Source of the DNA: Lutjanus erythropterus
Lineage: Eukaryota; Chordata; Actinopteri; Lutjaniformes; Lutjanidae
DNA length: 64,000 nucleotides
Assembly: GCA_020091685.1 (NCBI GenBank)
Contig: CM034601.1
Span: 3,348,920-3,412,919 of the forward strand
Direction: 5' to 3'
Numbering within the stretch: position 1 is the first letter of the stretch; each line of letters begins with the position of its first letter. Below are positions 53,801 to 63,011 of this stretch, one piece after another. Made by a program: the position numbers and the translations under genes. Below the pieces are notes generated by a model. It saw nothing but the letters and a program-made list of their open reading frames with translations, was not told where the DNA came from and made no database searches.

Positions 53801-56800
53801 GTTTTTCTAAAGCTTCTGATCTAACAAAACATTGCTTTTTTTCTTTTTCATAAATTGCGGACATTTGTTTGGTTCTTAAATTGATCTGACATTTTCCGAA
53901 TCAAGCAAGGGCTAGTTCCATTTATCTCCTGCTCCCTTTGTCAGTTCAAATACTTCTTCTTTTCAAACTCAGTCCTGCCTGTTTGGACATTTCTCATAAA
54001 AAGGCAGTGATACAGTATTGATTTCTATTGTTTTTCTGCTCCACGGACAGGTAAAAAGGCCGGCTAAACTGCACATCAGCTGGATCTGACAGGGATTTAA
54101 CGTCTTGCTCAAGAACACTCCAACAGAGCAGCAGACAGTCTGAAATACAGTGGCCTTCTACCAAGGAAGCACTAAAGCCAGCTTGCCTGCAGCTCTGAAT
54201 AGCAAAAGCAGAGCTGTATTTACAGAGGAGGGCAGTGATGGATACTATGATCCTCTGATGCTGTCACTTACCATCAGTCCAGGAGCTCCTCTGTGATTAA
54301 ATGTTGGCATTTTTTTTCTACTTTGTTTCTACTCCAGCTAATGAATTACTACATTACCCTGAATAAATTTGGATTGTTGTTACCTTAAAATTAGCCTTTT
54401 ATATTTACAGAGTGTGTGGGTCGTCTTCCGTGGAGGCTGACATGTTGCGCTGCCATGTTTCTATAGTAGCCCAGAACTGACAAACCAAACACTGAGTTTC
54501 ACAGCCAGTGTGGGTTCTCCTTCATGCTTGGATGGGAGGGTGAGGCGAGGTGTTCGCAAGCTGAAAGCTCACCACTAGGGCCCGAACGATACTGGATTTT
54601 TGAGGCCGGTGCTGATATTAGTGAGTAAATAAAATCCAATATTGATAAATTAACTGATATTCTTTATACAGAATATAGAATATATTAGAGCTGCAACTAA
54701 TGATTATTTTTATGGTAATTTAATCTGTTGATTACTTGCTCAATTAATCGATTAGTTGTATGGTCTATAAAATGTGTTTCCTAAAGCCCAAGATGACGTC
54801 CTCAAATGTCTTGTTTTGTCCAAAACCCAAAGATATTCAGTTTACTGTTAGAGAGGAATAAAAGAAACCAAAAAATATTCACATTTAAGAAGCTGAAATC
54901 AGAGAATTTTGACTTTTTATCTCATATAGGTGCATGTCGGACAACATGTATGCTGATACTGATACAGACGAATATAGCTGTGATAACTATATCCTGCTCT
55001 AGTCGTTAAGATTCAGCGCCCTCACCATCGTGGCCCGAGGTCAGTTCCTGAAGCCCCAGATTGAGCCTGCTTTGTTCAATTAGTTTTAAGAATTTCCTTC
55101 AGGATTAATGAAGCTCTGTCTTATCTTATTGCTCAGTAGCGGGCTGATATATCAATCGAGCTCTACTCAACACTAAATGTCACTAAATCCTGCACACTGG
55201 TTCTTTAATAGATCATTGCCAAAACAACAGCCAGTCTATAATATATGTGCCTTTGGCTGAGTTAAGTATCACCTCTGCTCTCTTTCCCTGAATATTAATG
55301 TTTTATTTCATAAAAAGGTGTATTAATCTTTAATGATGTTAGTGGAGGGGGCCTTTGTTTCCTGCTATATGAAAAGGTTATCCAAAGACAGTGACTGCTA
55401 AAAAAAAAAAAAGAAAAACCCAAAATGTGGTTTGCAATTATGCAAATCTGAAGATAAGTTCAAAGTCTACTGAAGCTGCTCTTTAAGTCTCTGTATCAGG
55501 GGTCAGAACAGGCCCAGCAGTGGTTCCAATCTGACCCACTGGATGACTTTGCAGAGTATCCACTGCTATTCCTGATTTATATTGTTGATATGGCACTTAT
55601 TTTTCTTAAGACTCAGACTGTTCGCCATCTGTTTTGTAAACTCAGTGAATGCTTTAACTCGGAGGTGTTGTTATTTATAGGTTAATGATTTTACTGGTCT
55701 GGCCCACATGGGATAAACTTGTGCTGTGTGTGGTCCATGGACTAAAACCAGTTTGACACCTCTGCTGTTTGTGCCTGCAGAAATAACAAAGCGACACAAA
55801 ACAATCTAAATGGATCCAGACATTGTAGATACATCCATACAGTTTGCCTGTGGCTGCTTGTACAGTTTAACCAGCAGCTGCGTCTTTTTCTGCTGTTTCA
55901 GTGTGTTTGTCACTGTGTAAATGAGCATGTGCAGCCCTCCCACCTGCCGAAACTCCCCGGGGTGAGAGACACGCTGTTAGTCAACTCCCCTGTTTTCTGA
56001 AAGCCAGAGACGTGATGACAATACAATCTTGGTAGACTTTGGCTCCGGGGATGGAAACATTTATGTGTCCCCTCTGCAGCGAGCCGCTGGCAGACACTGA
56101 CAACATTATTCTCTAAAGACGGGCTGAGCCAGATAACGCAGCCTAAGCCTATTACAAGCTGCCGCTGATTGAATCGAGGAAACAAGATTAGAGACATGCA
56201 AATAGATTTTATTAAGAGATTCGGGCTGCAGCTGTAGTCCTCCATTGAAGAATCATTCATCAAGAGTCCTCAGTCAGCCGGCTGCTTCGATTCTGTCTGT
56301 TTCTGCCCGTCTCCCTCAAACACATGGCGTGAAACTAAAACACACATCTGTTCATTTGTATCACATCCACATAATTCTTCTTGTCCACATCTTTCACATC
56401 ATCATCTTCATTTTCTCCTGGTCCAACATCATCCAACTGCTCACATCTTCATCGTCGTCAGTAATAGAATCATCTTCATTTAGGCCACCGCCACACCATC
56501 TTCTTTGTCATTGTCATCCTCACTATTAATATCTTCGTCTTTATCATGTAACAGTCCCCATAATCAAATCCGTCCTCTTCATCATTCATGCCATCAGTAC
56601 CATCATCATCATCTGATGATTAGTCTCTTGATTAATCGATTAATGGTTGTTTATTGGTTGTATATATATATATATATTAGCACAGCCTGAACCCGATGTG
56701 AGCCCATAAAATACGTGAGAAATAAGACCCGACCCGAACCCGTCGACCCGACTGTCGGGTCAGGACCTGACAGTAGAATTTATCTCTTTTTTGAACTTAA

Positions 56801-57512
56801 CAGAATGTTCTAGCTGTTCTTCTGTTTGTCTTTACTGACTTAGTCACTATATCAACTTGACTTATGATTATTTATCAAAAAATCTCACTGGGTTAATATT
56901 TTGTAAAAGCACCAATCGTCATCCCTTCAATATTATTGCAATATCAGTATTGAGGTATTTAGTAAAAAATATTAGAGGGCGATTAATTGACTACATGATT
57001 ATTTATCAATTATTAAATGAATTGCCAATTATTTTGATAATAGCTGAGAACATCTTAAATGTGATTTTTTTTTTTTCCTTTATGACAGTAAACTGAATAT
57101 CTTTAAGTTGTTGGTAAAATAAGACGTGTGAGGACGCCGTCTTGGACTTTGGGAAAGACTGATCAATATTTTCTGATATTTTATGGACTAAACAACTAAT
57201 CAATTAGTGGAGAAAATGATCGATCACCAGTGATCAATCATAATCAATATCATCTCTACTGTGGTTTTAAATCTTCCTTTCTGTCAGGTATCATCGTCAT
57301 CCTCATTTCCACACAATCAAAGCCATGACCTTCATCATTGCCATCAACACGTCAAGCAGCTTCCTCCTCCTCCTCCTGTTCCTCCTCTTCATCAGCATCA
57401 TCGTCACGGTTCACATCCTCTTGTTTTAAATGTCAACACCATGACAATCTTCATCTTCACCACTGACATCAAAACCATCCTCATCATCACCTCGACTACA
57501 GTCATTATCATC

Positions 57513-57557
<45 letters not shown>

Positions 57558-59021
57558 TCCACAAAATAGAACCCATCATCTTCATCAACACCATTAACAT
57601 GTCAATTATTCATCAAGCAGCATCATCCTTTTCCTCGTCTTCATCATCATCATCATCATCCTCACCATTCACATCTTGTTTTTAAATGTCATGAAAATCT
57701 TCATCATCTTTACTACTGACATCAATACCATCTTCATCATCGCAATCATTCATTCATCATCATCATCATCTTCATCATCTCCACATACTAATATCCATCA
57801 TCTTCATCATCACCATTAACATGTCAATTATTCATATAGCAGCAGCATCCTCCTCTTCATCATCATTCTCACCATTCACATCTTATTGTTTTTAAATATT
57901 AACATCATCATCAGCTCCACTTGATCAAAGTCATCATCTTCATCATCACTGACATCTAAGCAATCTTCATCATGAGCTCCTACTGTCAATCATTCATTAT
58001 TATCATCATCGTCTTCTTCATCATTATTCTCACTACTTACATCTTTTTGATCAGTGTTACCACCATCCTCCTCCTCTTCCTCGTCTCATCATCATCATCT
58101 CCACATGATAAAATTCATCACCTTCATCACTACCATTAGCGTGTCTGTTATTCATTTAGAAGCATCCTCTTAAATATTAATGCCATCATCATCATCATCA
58201 TCATCATTACTACATAATAAAACCCACCATCTTCATCATCACCATTAACACGTCAATTATTCATTAAGTTGCATTCTCCTCATCTTCATCTTCATCATTC
58301 TCACCTGTCACATCTTACTGCTCTCAAATATTAACACCATCATCATCTTCATCATCTCCACATAATCAAAGCCCCCATCTTCATCTTCGTCTCCACTACA
58401 ACTATTGATTATCATCATCTCCATCTTCACTGATGATGCTGTTCACATCTTTTTGATCAGTGTTACCACCATCATCAGCAGCAGCATCGTCTCCACATAA
58501 TAATCTTCATCATCAACATCACCTTCATCATCATCATTAAAGTGTCAGTCATTCATTAAGCAGCATCCTCCTCTTCACCATCATTCTCACCATTCACGTC
58601 TTATTATTTTTTAAAATTAATACCATAAAAAGAATGACCATCATCTTCATCTCTACCACTCTCATACATTCAGAGAGCATTATCACATCTTCATCATCAT
58701 CATCTCAACTATATTCATCATTATTCTGCAGTGATTTCTTCAGTCAGTCAGATGTAATGTCAGTAAAATATGTAATGTGTGATTTCAGTCTCTTCCAGTC
58801 AAGTTAGATAGTTGAGAAAGAAATAAAATAACGTGTCTTTATGTATTTCTTGATATAAAATAATAATTAATCTTGAGTCTCACCTCTTTGATGGTGCAGT
58901 ACTCCGCCTGTGGAGACCATATTCGCCTCTTGTAGAAGAAGTTCAAGGCGATGAAGAGCGCGGAGCCCAGGGCAGCCACGGCGGCGGTCAGGGCGATGGA
59001 GATGTGCCGGAGGAGAACCAT
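35687..59021 (-). CDS. ARL10: ARL10, ADP-ribosylation-factor-like GTPase 10 (four coding exons)
   Basis: An atypical Arf-family small GTPase. Exons 59021-58884, 49784-49601, 40779-40604 and 35860-35687 join in frame to 223 residues; human ARL10 is about 244. Visible parts: an N-terminal hydrophobic helix (about residues 4-30) followed by KRR, in place of the Arf amphipathic myristoylated helix; P-loop GLDGAGKS (60-67); G2-like PTRGFN (87-92); G3 position LEIGGGE, where most Arfs have WDx[12 protein letters not shown] (about 129-137); and G4 NKQD (164-167, split by intron 3). The LEIGG form is also as I recall it in human ARL10. Human has a longer acidic linker after the helix; here it is short (EEEERGKRQ). 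It should sit on an internal or mitochondrial-type membrane facing the cytosol; cellular role and effectors are poorly known. Convergent with NOP16. Confidence 0.95.
36040..37075 (+). repeat. Diverged, internally amplified copy of the 33.85-34.32 kb block
   Basis: Lies outside ARL10 coding exons, in intron 3. Units of roughly 160-220 bp recur with the order 'aaaatatggttac ... tcatttgtcactagcacg ... ttagctacgtactttgtgct ... acaaatgcaaacagttaact ... tttttgccaacagctctttg ... gcatagtttgtttgc', at about 36060, 36230, 36470 and 36690. The end (about 36905-37060) matches 34165-34320 (gttactgttaggatcagttg...). It is a local duplication with tandem growth in this copy. Confidence 0.7.
37080..39930. 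other. ARL10 intron 3, nothing recognised
   Basis: AT-rich DNA with no coding exon or clear repeat family; small open frames at 38038-38316 (-) and 39398-39613 (+) show no domain. Confidence 0.45.
39936..40150 (+). repeat. MITE fragment starting aaaggtccagtgtgtaagat
   Basis: This start is typical of a fish MITE family; an internal part of the same family appears at about 54350-54560. Only the end is clear here. Confidence 0.55.
40604..40779 (-). CDS. ARL10: ARL10 coding exon 3 (switch II to G4)
   Basis: Completes Ile108 and encodes residues 109-166: [20 protein letters not shown], then [20 protein letters not shown] and PVVVLGNKQ. The acceptor is ctctgctgcag; the donor is CAG|GTAAAC. Joining to exon 2 creates the family-specific LEIGGG. 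Confidence 0.95.
42540..42632 (-). repeat. hAT-like element end (CAGTCTTTCTCAAACTT)
   Basis: Reverse complement reads cagtctttctcaaacttttt, then tacaccgtgtaccacctcag, similar to 52032-52070. The other end was not found nearby. Confidence 0.55.
43880..44110 (-). repeat. Dispersed repeat (tatcgaaacttctcc family), reverse copy
   Basis: The reverse complement includes agtatcgaaacttctccagt, then caaattaaacctgc, as in the copies at 8548 and 47805. Confidence 0.6.
44450..47800. other. ARL10 intron 2, nothing coding recognised
   Basis: No exon of either gene was seen. A (TCC)n-rich stretch lies near 46060. The segment at about 46650-46890 is a diverged relative of about 27605-27835 (shared order: ctctgcagcttgttctc-like block, then atgcaaat block, then ggtgatgag). 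Confidence 0.45.
47805..48095 (+). repeat. Dispersed repeat (tatcgaaacttctcc family)
   Basis: Contains agtatcgaaacttcttccat, then gcctgcattcgatccttttt and gcacccagatctagaaaa, matching the 8.55-kb copy; ends near tactggcactggtattgata. Confidence 0.65.
49601..49784 (-). CDS. ARL10: ARL10 coding exon 2 (P-loop exon)
   Basis: Encodes residues 47-107 plus the first base of Ile108. It carries [14 protein letters not shown], then DGAGKSS (nucleotide-phosphate binding) and PTRGFNF. The acceptor is ctctgtgcgcag; the donor is GAGA|GTAAGA. Confidence 0.95.
49985..50882. repeat. GGTTCT/AGAACC-rich dispersed element in ARL10 intron 1
   Basis: About 0.9 kb holding some twenty GGTTCT or AGAACC words in both orientations. 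Two long blocks recur as direct copies about 530-550 bp apart: 50046-50160 and 50572-50725 share caagggttctttgtaagag-like sequence followed by gaacccttttttggaagaaa and gagttcttca. It looks like a non-autonomous DNA element with an internal duplication. Confidence 0.75.
51545..51800 (-). pseudogene. LINE 3'-end fragment in ARL10 intron 1
   Basis: The - strand encodes [18 protein letters not shown], the conserved GRRPRGRPR tail of the same LINE family as in NOP16 introns 3 and 4; upstream sequence is badly decayed. Confidence 0.75.
52032..52160 (+). repeat. hAT-like element end (cagtgtttctcaaactt)
   Basis: Reads cagtgtttctcaaacttttt, then gcactgcgtaccac, a typical hAT MITE terminus related to the 42.6-kb one. 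A matching right end was not identified. Confidence 0.5.
52370..52735 (-). repeat. MITE of the ATTAATCGATTAAT family, rearranged
   Basis: Contains aactattttgatgatcagtt, then a cttgaatgtgtgg block and gacgattaattgattgg, ending tagttgcagccc at 52730. A non-family segment is inserted near 52625-52690. Confidence 0.65.
52736..52795 (-). pseudogene. Short LINE RT fragment ([12 protein letters not shown])
   Basis: The - strand reads [14 protein letters not shown], the EFKYLGVLFTS block of the fish LINE RT. Only about 45-60 bases remain, abutting a MITE end. Confidence 0.7.
54350..54565 (+). repeat. Internal part of the ggtccagtgtgtaagat MITE family
   Basis: Contains agcccagaactgacaaacca, then aacactga, and tcgtcttccgtggaggctga, then catgttgcgctgccatgttt: diagnostic words of a common fish repeat. 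Ends are unclear. Confidence 0.6.
54670..54925 (+). repeat. MITE of the ATTAATCGATTAAT family, best-preserved copy
   Basis: Begins agctgcaactaatgattatt, continues with attaatcgattagttg and tatggtctataaaatg, then cccaagatgacgtcctcaaa, cccaaagatattcagtttac and tcacatttaagaagctgaaa, then tcagagaattttga. Confidence 0.8.
54992..55140 (+). repeat. tRNA-Glu-derived SINE
   Basis: The head (54992-55060) resembles tRNA-Glu(CTC): tctagtcgttaagattcagc corresponds to the A-box arm, gccctcacc to the anticodon arm with CTC, and ggcccgaggtcagttcc to the B-box arm. The acceptor stem does not pair, so it is not a functional tRNA. The tail ccttcaggattaatgaagct, then ctgtcttatctta, is a LINE-type 3' tail with the short repeats usual in fish SINEs. 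Confidence 0.7.
55497..55764. mobile_element. Non-autonomous hAT-like MITE, 268 bp
   Basis: Left end CAGGGGTCAGAACAGG (55497) and right end CAGTTTGACACCTCTG (ending 55764) match the CAGGGGTGTCAAACT-type inverted ends of hAT MITEs. Words such as tctggcccacatgg are also typical. The flanking 8-bp duplication is decayed. Confidence 0.7.
56380..58740 (+). repeat. CAT/ATC-rich array with higher-order repeats in ARL10 intron 1
   Basis: About 2.3 kb dominated by TCA/TCC/TCT triplets, with a pure (TCA)n run at about 57514-57557. A longer unit recurs imperfectly: 'catgtcaattattcat ... gcagcatcctcctcttcatc ... tcattctcaccattcacatc ... ttattgtttttaaat ... atcatctccacataatcaaa', seen near 57597, 57819, 58247 and 58539, so this is a decayed minisatellite on a triplet background. 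It is interrupted by a MITE at 56930-57200. Open frames across it (for example 57261-57569) are repeat artefacts. Confidence 0.85.
56930..57205 (-). repeat. MITE of the ATTAATCGATTAAT family inside the triplet array
   Basis: Contains gcgattaattgactacatga, then cagtaaactgaatatcttta, gacgccgtcttggactttgg and gaaagactgatcaatatttt, ending ctaatcaattagtgg. Its insertion splits the array. Confidence 0.7.
58884..59021 (-). CDS. ARL10: ARL10 coding exon 1
   Basis: Encodes residues 1-46: [20 protein letters not shown], then the rest of the membrane helix, [16 protein letters not shown]. The donor is GAG|GTGAGA (phase 0). The ATG at 59021 is chosen because it places the hydrophobic helix at the N-terminus, as in the family. 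The frame stays open upstream to an ATG at 59327. Confidence 0.9.
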
Positions 59022-59065
59022 AGGCGGTGTGGAGCGCACCGGCCGGAGAACCTGGAGGAAGAAGA

Positions 59066-59098
<33 letters not shown>

Positions 59099-59345
59099 GG
59101 AGGAGGGTAACTGCTGCCTGGACACCGACACCGATCAGACTAACTGCCGCTTCCTCTTCTTCCCCTCCTTGTTGTCCTGCTGCTCGCTCAGTTCTACATG
59201 TGACCGAGCTGTCTCCGCTTGTTTTTGTTTCGAGACGCGCAAGAGGGAGGAAAAAAAAAGTGCTGCGTTCAAGTGCTGGTTGTAAATTCCGCCTCTCGTC
59301 TGGAAATGCGACTTTCAGCACTTTCAAATTAAACTTTCCTCTGTA
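59022..59345 (-). promoter_or_regulatory. ARL10: ARL10 5' UTR/promoter, GC-rich, with a (CTC)n tract
   Basis: GC-rich sequence upstream of the ARL10 ATG. On the - strand it holds a (CTC)n microsatellite (about 59107-59073 on +) and an open frame continuous with ARL10 back to an ATG at 59327. No TATA box is evident. The transcription start is not visible. Confidence 0.5.
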
Positions 59346-59349
59346 CGTT

Positions 59350-60750
59350 TTTAAGCAGTCCCAGAAATGTGGAACTATCTTAAATTAAAATAACTAACTA
59401 AATAAACAAATAAATAGATTCCATCCAGACCAAACAATTGTCAAGAGACGTCAGGAAGCTGCAGGCTTCTACAATGGACCTCAGACAAACAACAACAACA
59501 ACAATAATAACTCAGCTAACATGATTTCAGGAAAGTACAACAAAAAAATCACACTGAGCAGAAAAACGATCAACGATCCAATAAAAACAAATACATAAGT
59601 AACAATATGTGAAAAAGGAAGAACAAAAATACAGTATGTACACATCAAAAAATAATTAGACACCGTGATTTGTGATGGATTTCCTTCAAAATGATGTTCA
59701 ACAAACCTCAGCGATGATGTAAAGACAAATGCAAAACAAAATCTCTATCTATAAACACACATATCTGATGAATATTTATGTCACATACTAGAATATTCAC
59801 TTTTCTAAACAGGGAGAATTTGAAAGAGTTTCCAGTCTTACAAGTCACTTTTGCAGGAAATAAAGATTCTGAAGATTGGAGGCTTTGTATTTTATCAAAC
59901 CACAAATTACCACAAATCAGATAATTAATTATGGAATAATTGCCTGTAAAATTACTAAACAAGAGACAACGTGAAATGAACAACGTGAAAAGTTTATTAT
60001 TAGCCTCCAACAAGATATTGTCACGTTATTAAACACTTACTATACTATACTATTTATCTTTCTGTCACGTTTCATATTATAAAGTGGAAACATATTATAA
60101 AAGTTATAAAGTCAAGTCTAATAATCTAATCTAATCTAGTCTGGGCTGAATATAGGTCCGTATTTTTGTACTTCAATTATGTTACCTAACCTTGTCACGT
60201 TATAACGGATAGTTAGCAACTTTTTGAGTTTATGCGCGCTGAAGGAGCCAATTACTGAAATTTTCAACAGGACTTGAAGGCATCACAGCACCCCGCCCAG
60301 CCGCACCGGTGTGCCGGTGAGTGCGGGAAGCCAAAGACTCAACAGCTGGAATTTAACGTAAATATTGAAACTCAGGAGCTGCATCAGTTTATCTGTCAGA
60401 CAGAAAAATAATCATCTGGTAGATAAAACAGTGTTGAACCGCGCTGAGCTGTCAGATCACTGGGATGAAGGTGGTTTGTGTTCGGAGTCTCTCCAGGAGG
60501 ATGAAGTGCTCCATCTACAGTCAACTCGCAGTTTTATAGGCTCTATTTCTTTTTCCCTAATTGGCTCTACAAGCTGTGTGTTTCTGACTCAGACCATTAA
60601 AACTCCACAAAGAGAAAAAAAAACTTTCTGAAAAGGTTAGACTTTTCCCTAATGAGCTGATCTCTCACATATTTTTATAACAAAAATAAAACTTTTTTTA
60701 TTCTCATACAGACATACCACACATCTGAAATAAGAATTATTCAGATTCAG
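59350..60750. other. Intergenic right of ARL10
   Basis: No gene was recognised. A small GC-rich patch at 60280-60330 holds ccccgcccagccgcaccggt and a donor-like CCG|GTGAGT at 60317; it may be a weak promoter or exon, unproven. Confidence 0.45.
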
Positions 60751-60754
60751 TGAA

Positions 60755-61170
60755 AGTAGCAAAACCACGGTGTAAAAAGTACTCTTGTAATAAGTATAGT
60801 ACTATCAGCAAAGTGCACTTTTGCAATATTATATTTTACTTATTATATTAAAATTAAAATTAAGTTGATTTTTGTCTGTAAAATATTAACATACAAAGTA
60901 ACTGTATGATATAAATATAGTCTAGTGGTTTGAAAGTATACAGTATAATCAAATGTAACTAAGTACTTTTACGTGTTTCCATTTTATATTGCTTTATTCT
61001 TCTACTCCACAATATTTGGATGTAAGTATTTTATTCCACTACACTCATTTGATAGCCTCGATTACTTTGCTGATTTATATTAATCCAAAAAATAAACTAA
61101 TAAATGATAATGTGTTAATATAGATTTAACAGCACAGTACTAAGCTGCAGCATTAAAGTGATGAACACTC
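60755..61170 (-). repeat. Dispersed AT-rich repeat, relative of the intron 1 copy at 4935
   Basis: Contains taagtacttttacgtgtttc, then tattgctttattcttctact, and gctgcagcattaaagtgatg, typical words of the fish 'tactcaagtaaaagtac' repeat read in reverse. Confidence 0.55.
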
Positions 61171-61789
61171 TACGCATCACTAAATATTATATATTATACA
61201 ACAGGTAGTGATTTGATTGGACAAGAGGCATCCACTGAGTGCTGATATAGAGCACAGCATCACTGGGACTTTTAACTACATGTATCACTCCGCCAACAGG
61301 TGGTCTAATAACGGTTACATGAATGTTACAGTGAGCAACAGGAAGCGACCGGACAGGATGAAAATAAGGTGTCTTGTGGCTACGAAATGATTTGCATAAA
61401 TATAATCTATACATGGTTTAAACTGATATTATAAGATCGTTCCCTGAACAGTTTTTTTGCTTCTTAAATCAGTCATGTCATGTTTTTCTGAGGGAGCAGT
61501 CTGAGAACACAGAGAAGAAGAAAGGAGCCTCTGGTTACATTATTAACTCACAGGACATTTACATGAGTGAACTCTGGTCTTATAATCATGCAAAGTGTGG
61601 TTACATACCTGATAGCAACCAGAGCGTATAGAGCAATCACTCATGTCCAGAAGGTTAGTGGACAATTACAGAGCTCCATCTTACTTTGTCCAAACCAGAT
61701 CAGCTGTGTTTGTAAATGACTCTGAGTTTGACATTCAAACTTTTTTTCTGTGTCCTTCAAGGCCCAAGATGGCTCAAGAGACTCAAGAT

Positions 61790-61945
61790 GTCAATCAATC
61801 CAATATATATCACTACAAAGAGACACAAAATGACCACAAGAGATGCAAAATGACCACAAAGAGACACGAAACAACTACACAGAGACACAAAATTACCACA
61901 AAACAACTACAAAGAGACAGAAAAGCATGACAGAGACACAACGCT
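61790..61945 (+). repeat. Minisatellite, unit about acaaagagacacaaaatgac
   Basis: About seven imperfect copies of a unit near 20 bp (ctacaaagagacacaaaatg, accacaagagatgcaaaatg, and so on). The open frame 61643-61930 runs through it and is not considered a gene. Confidence 0.85.
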
Positions 61946-62112
61946 GCTACAAACACAGCTGTCACAGTGTCTCTTTCAGTCCAGGTTTGCTCCTATAAAC
62001 CAGGGGTGGGGTGTGTGCACATGCACAAGCCTCCACTTTGTACATGTCTGTCTAAAACTGGCCTGGGGTCAGTCTTCTTCATCTCTCAGCATGTAGCACT
62101 TCAGCGTGTTGA

Positions 62113-62127
62113 CCACCAGAGGGCGCT
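62113..62127 (+). promoter_or_regulatory. CTCF-like motif CCACCAGAGGGCGCT
   Basis: A close match to the CTCF core consensus CCASYAGRKGGC. Binding is not shown; a single motif match. Confidence 0.45.
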
Positions 62128-63011
62128 GTGGGCTTAGAAAGTTTGTTAACACAGAAACATGTGAAGCAAAGTGGGCTGATGACTGCAAAACTCAATATTT
62201 ATATGAAAATAAATGTCTGGAACTACCACAGCCATAAAATAAATGTGATTAGAATAAATAATAGAGAAAAAAGTTAAATGAAAAATGGACAAAACTTACA
62301 CATGTCTCGGTGCAGGCTGTAGGAGAGGGATGAAGATGATGACCTTTGACCTCAGTGGTCAACAGGCTCAAAAGTCAGTTTGTTGATAATTTAATTGTTA
62401 AAAAAAGTTCAGCAGAATACTGATGCCACAGATAGTAAACAAAAGTATCACAAATAATCTAAACTTTAACACATTAATTGTCTTAATATCAGCAATAATC
62501 TAAGCAAAGAGCTCATCTGGGTGACACTGTGTGTTTGTGTTGTTGTTATGAAAATGGTTACAGCCTGAACTGACTGTATTACAATACTTTATTTTAATGA
62601 TGTAGAAATTCACCTTTTTCCTAAAGCTCAAAATAACTAGATTTCGGTCATAATGGGCCATATGGATACAATAATTTAGGTTATTTTATAATTTTTCAGA
62701 GTGTGATTTCTGGACTAATTCCCCTTTTAGACTGTCTGTTCCCAACATATCCTAACCTACTTAATCTCTTTTTTTCCTGTTTTCTATTATGTGTTTATTT
62801 TTTGTTTCTTTTTGTTTTGTACTTTTTCTTTTCGTTTATTCTTTTACAGCTTGTGTGTATAAAATATATACAAAAATGGAGAGTAATTTAATTTTCCATC
62901 TTTGTTATTAATGTACTCATGCAAGGCATGTATAATGATTATTTGCACACTAATGTCAATCAACTAATAGGTAAAACTTTAACCCCATGACACACTTTGA
63001 ATGACAGTAAC

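Noticed and set aside
54992..55063. Functional tRNA-Glu gene
   Set aside because: Acceptor stem halves do not pair and the B-box arm is degenerate; a SINE-type tail follows.
57261..57569. 102-codon frame with Ile/His-rich runs
   Set aside because: Encoded by the CAT/ATC array.
58951..59388. + strand frames of 145 and 93 codons with Arg or Glu runs
   Set aside because: They are antisense shadows of ARL10 exon 1 and the GAG microsatellite.
61643..61930. 95-codon + strand frame rich in Lys, His and Thr
   Set aside because: Its C-terminal half is the acaaagagacac minisatellite; repeat artefact.
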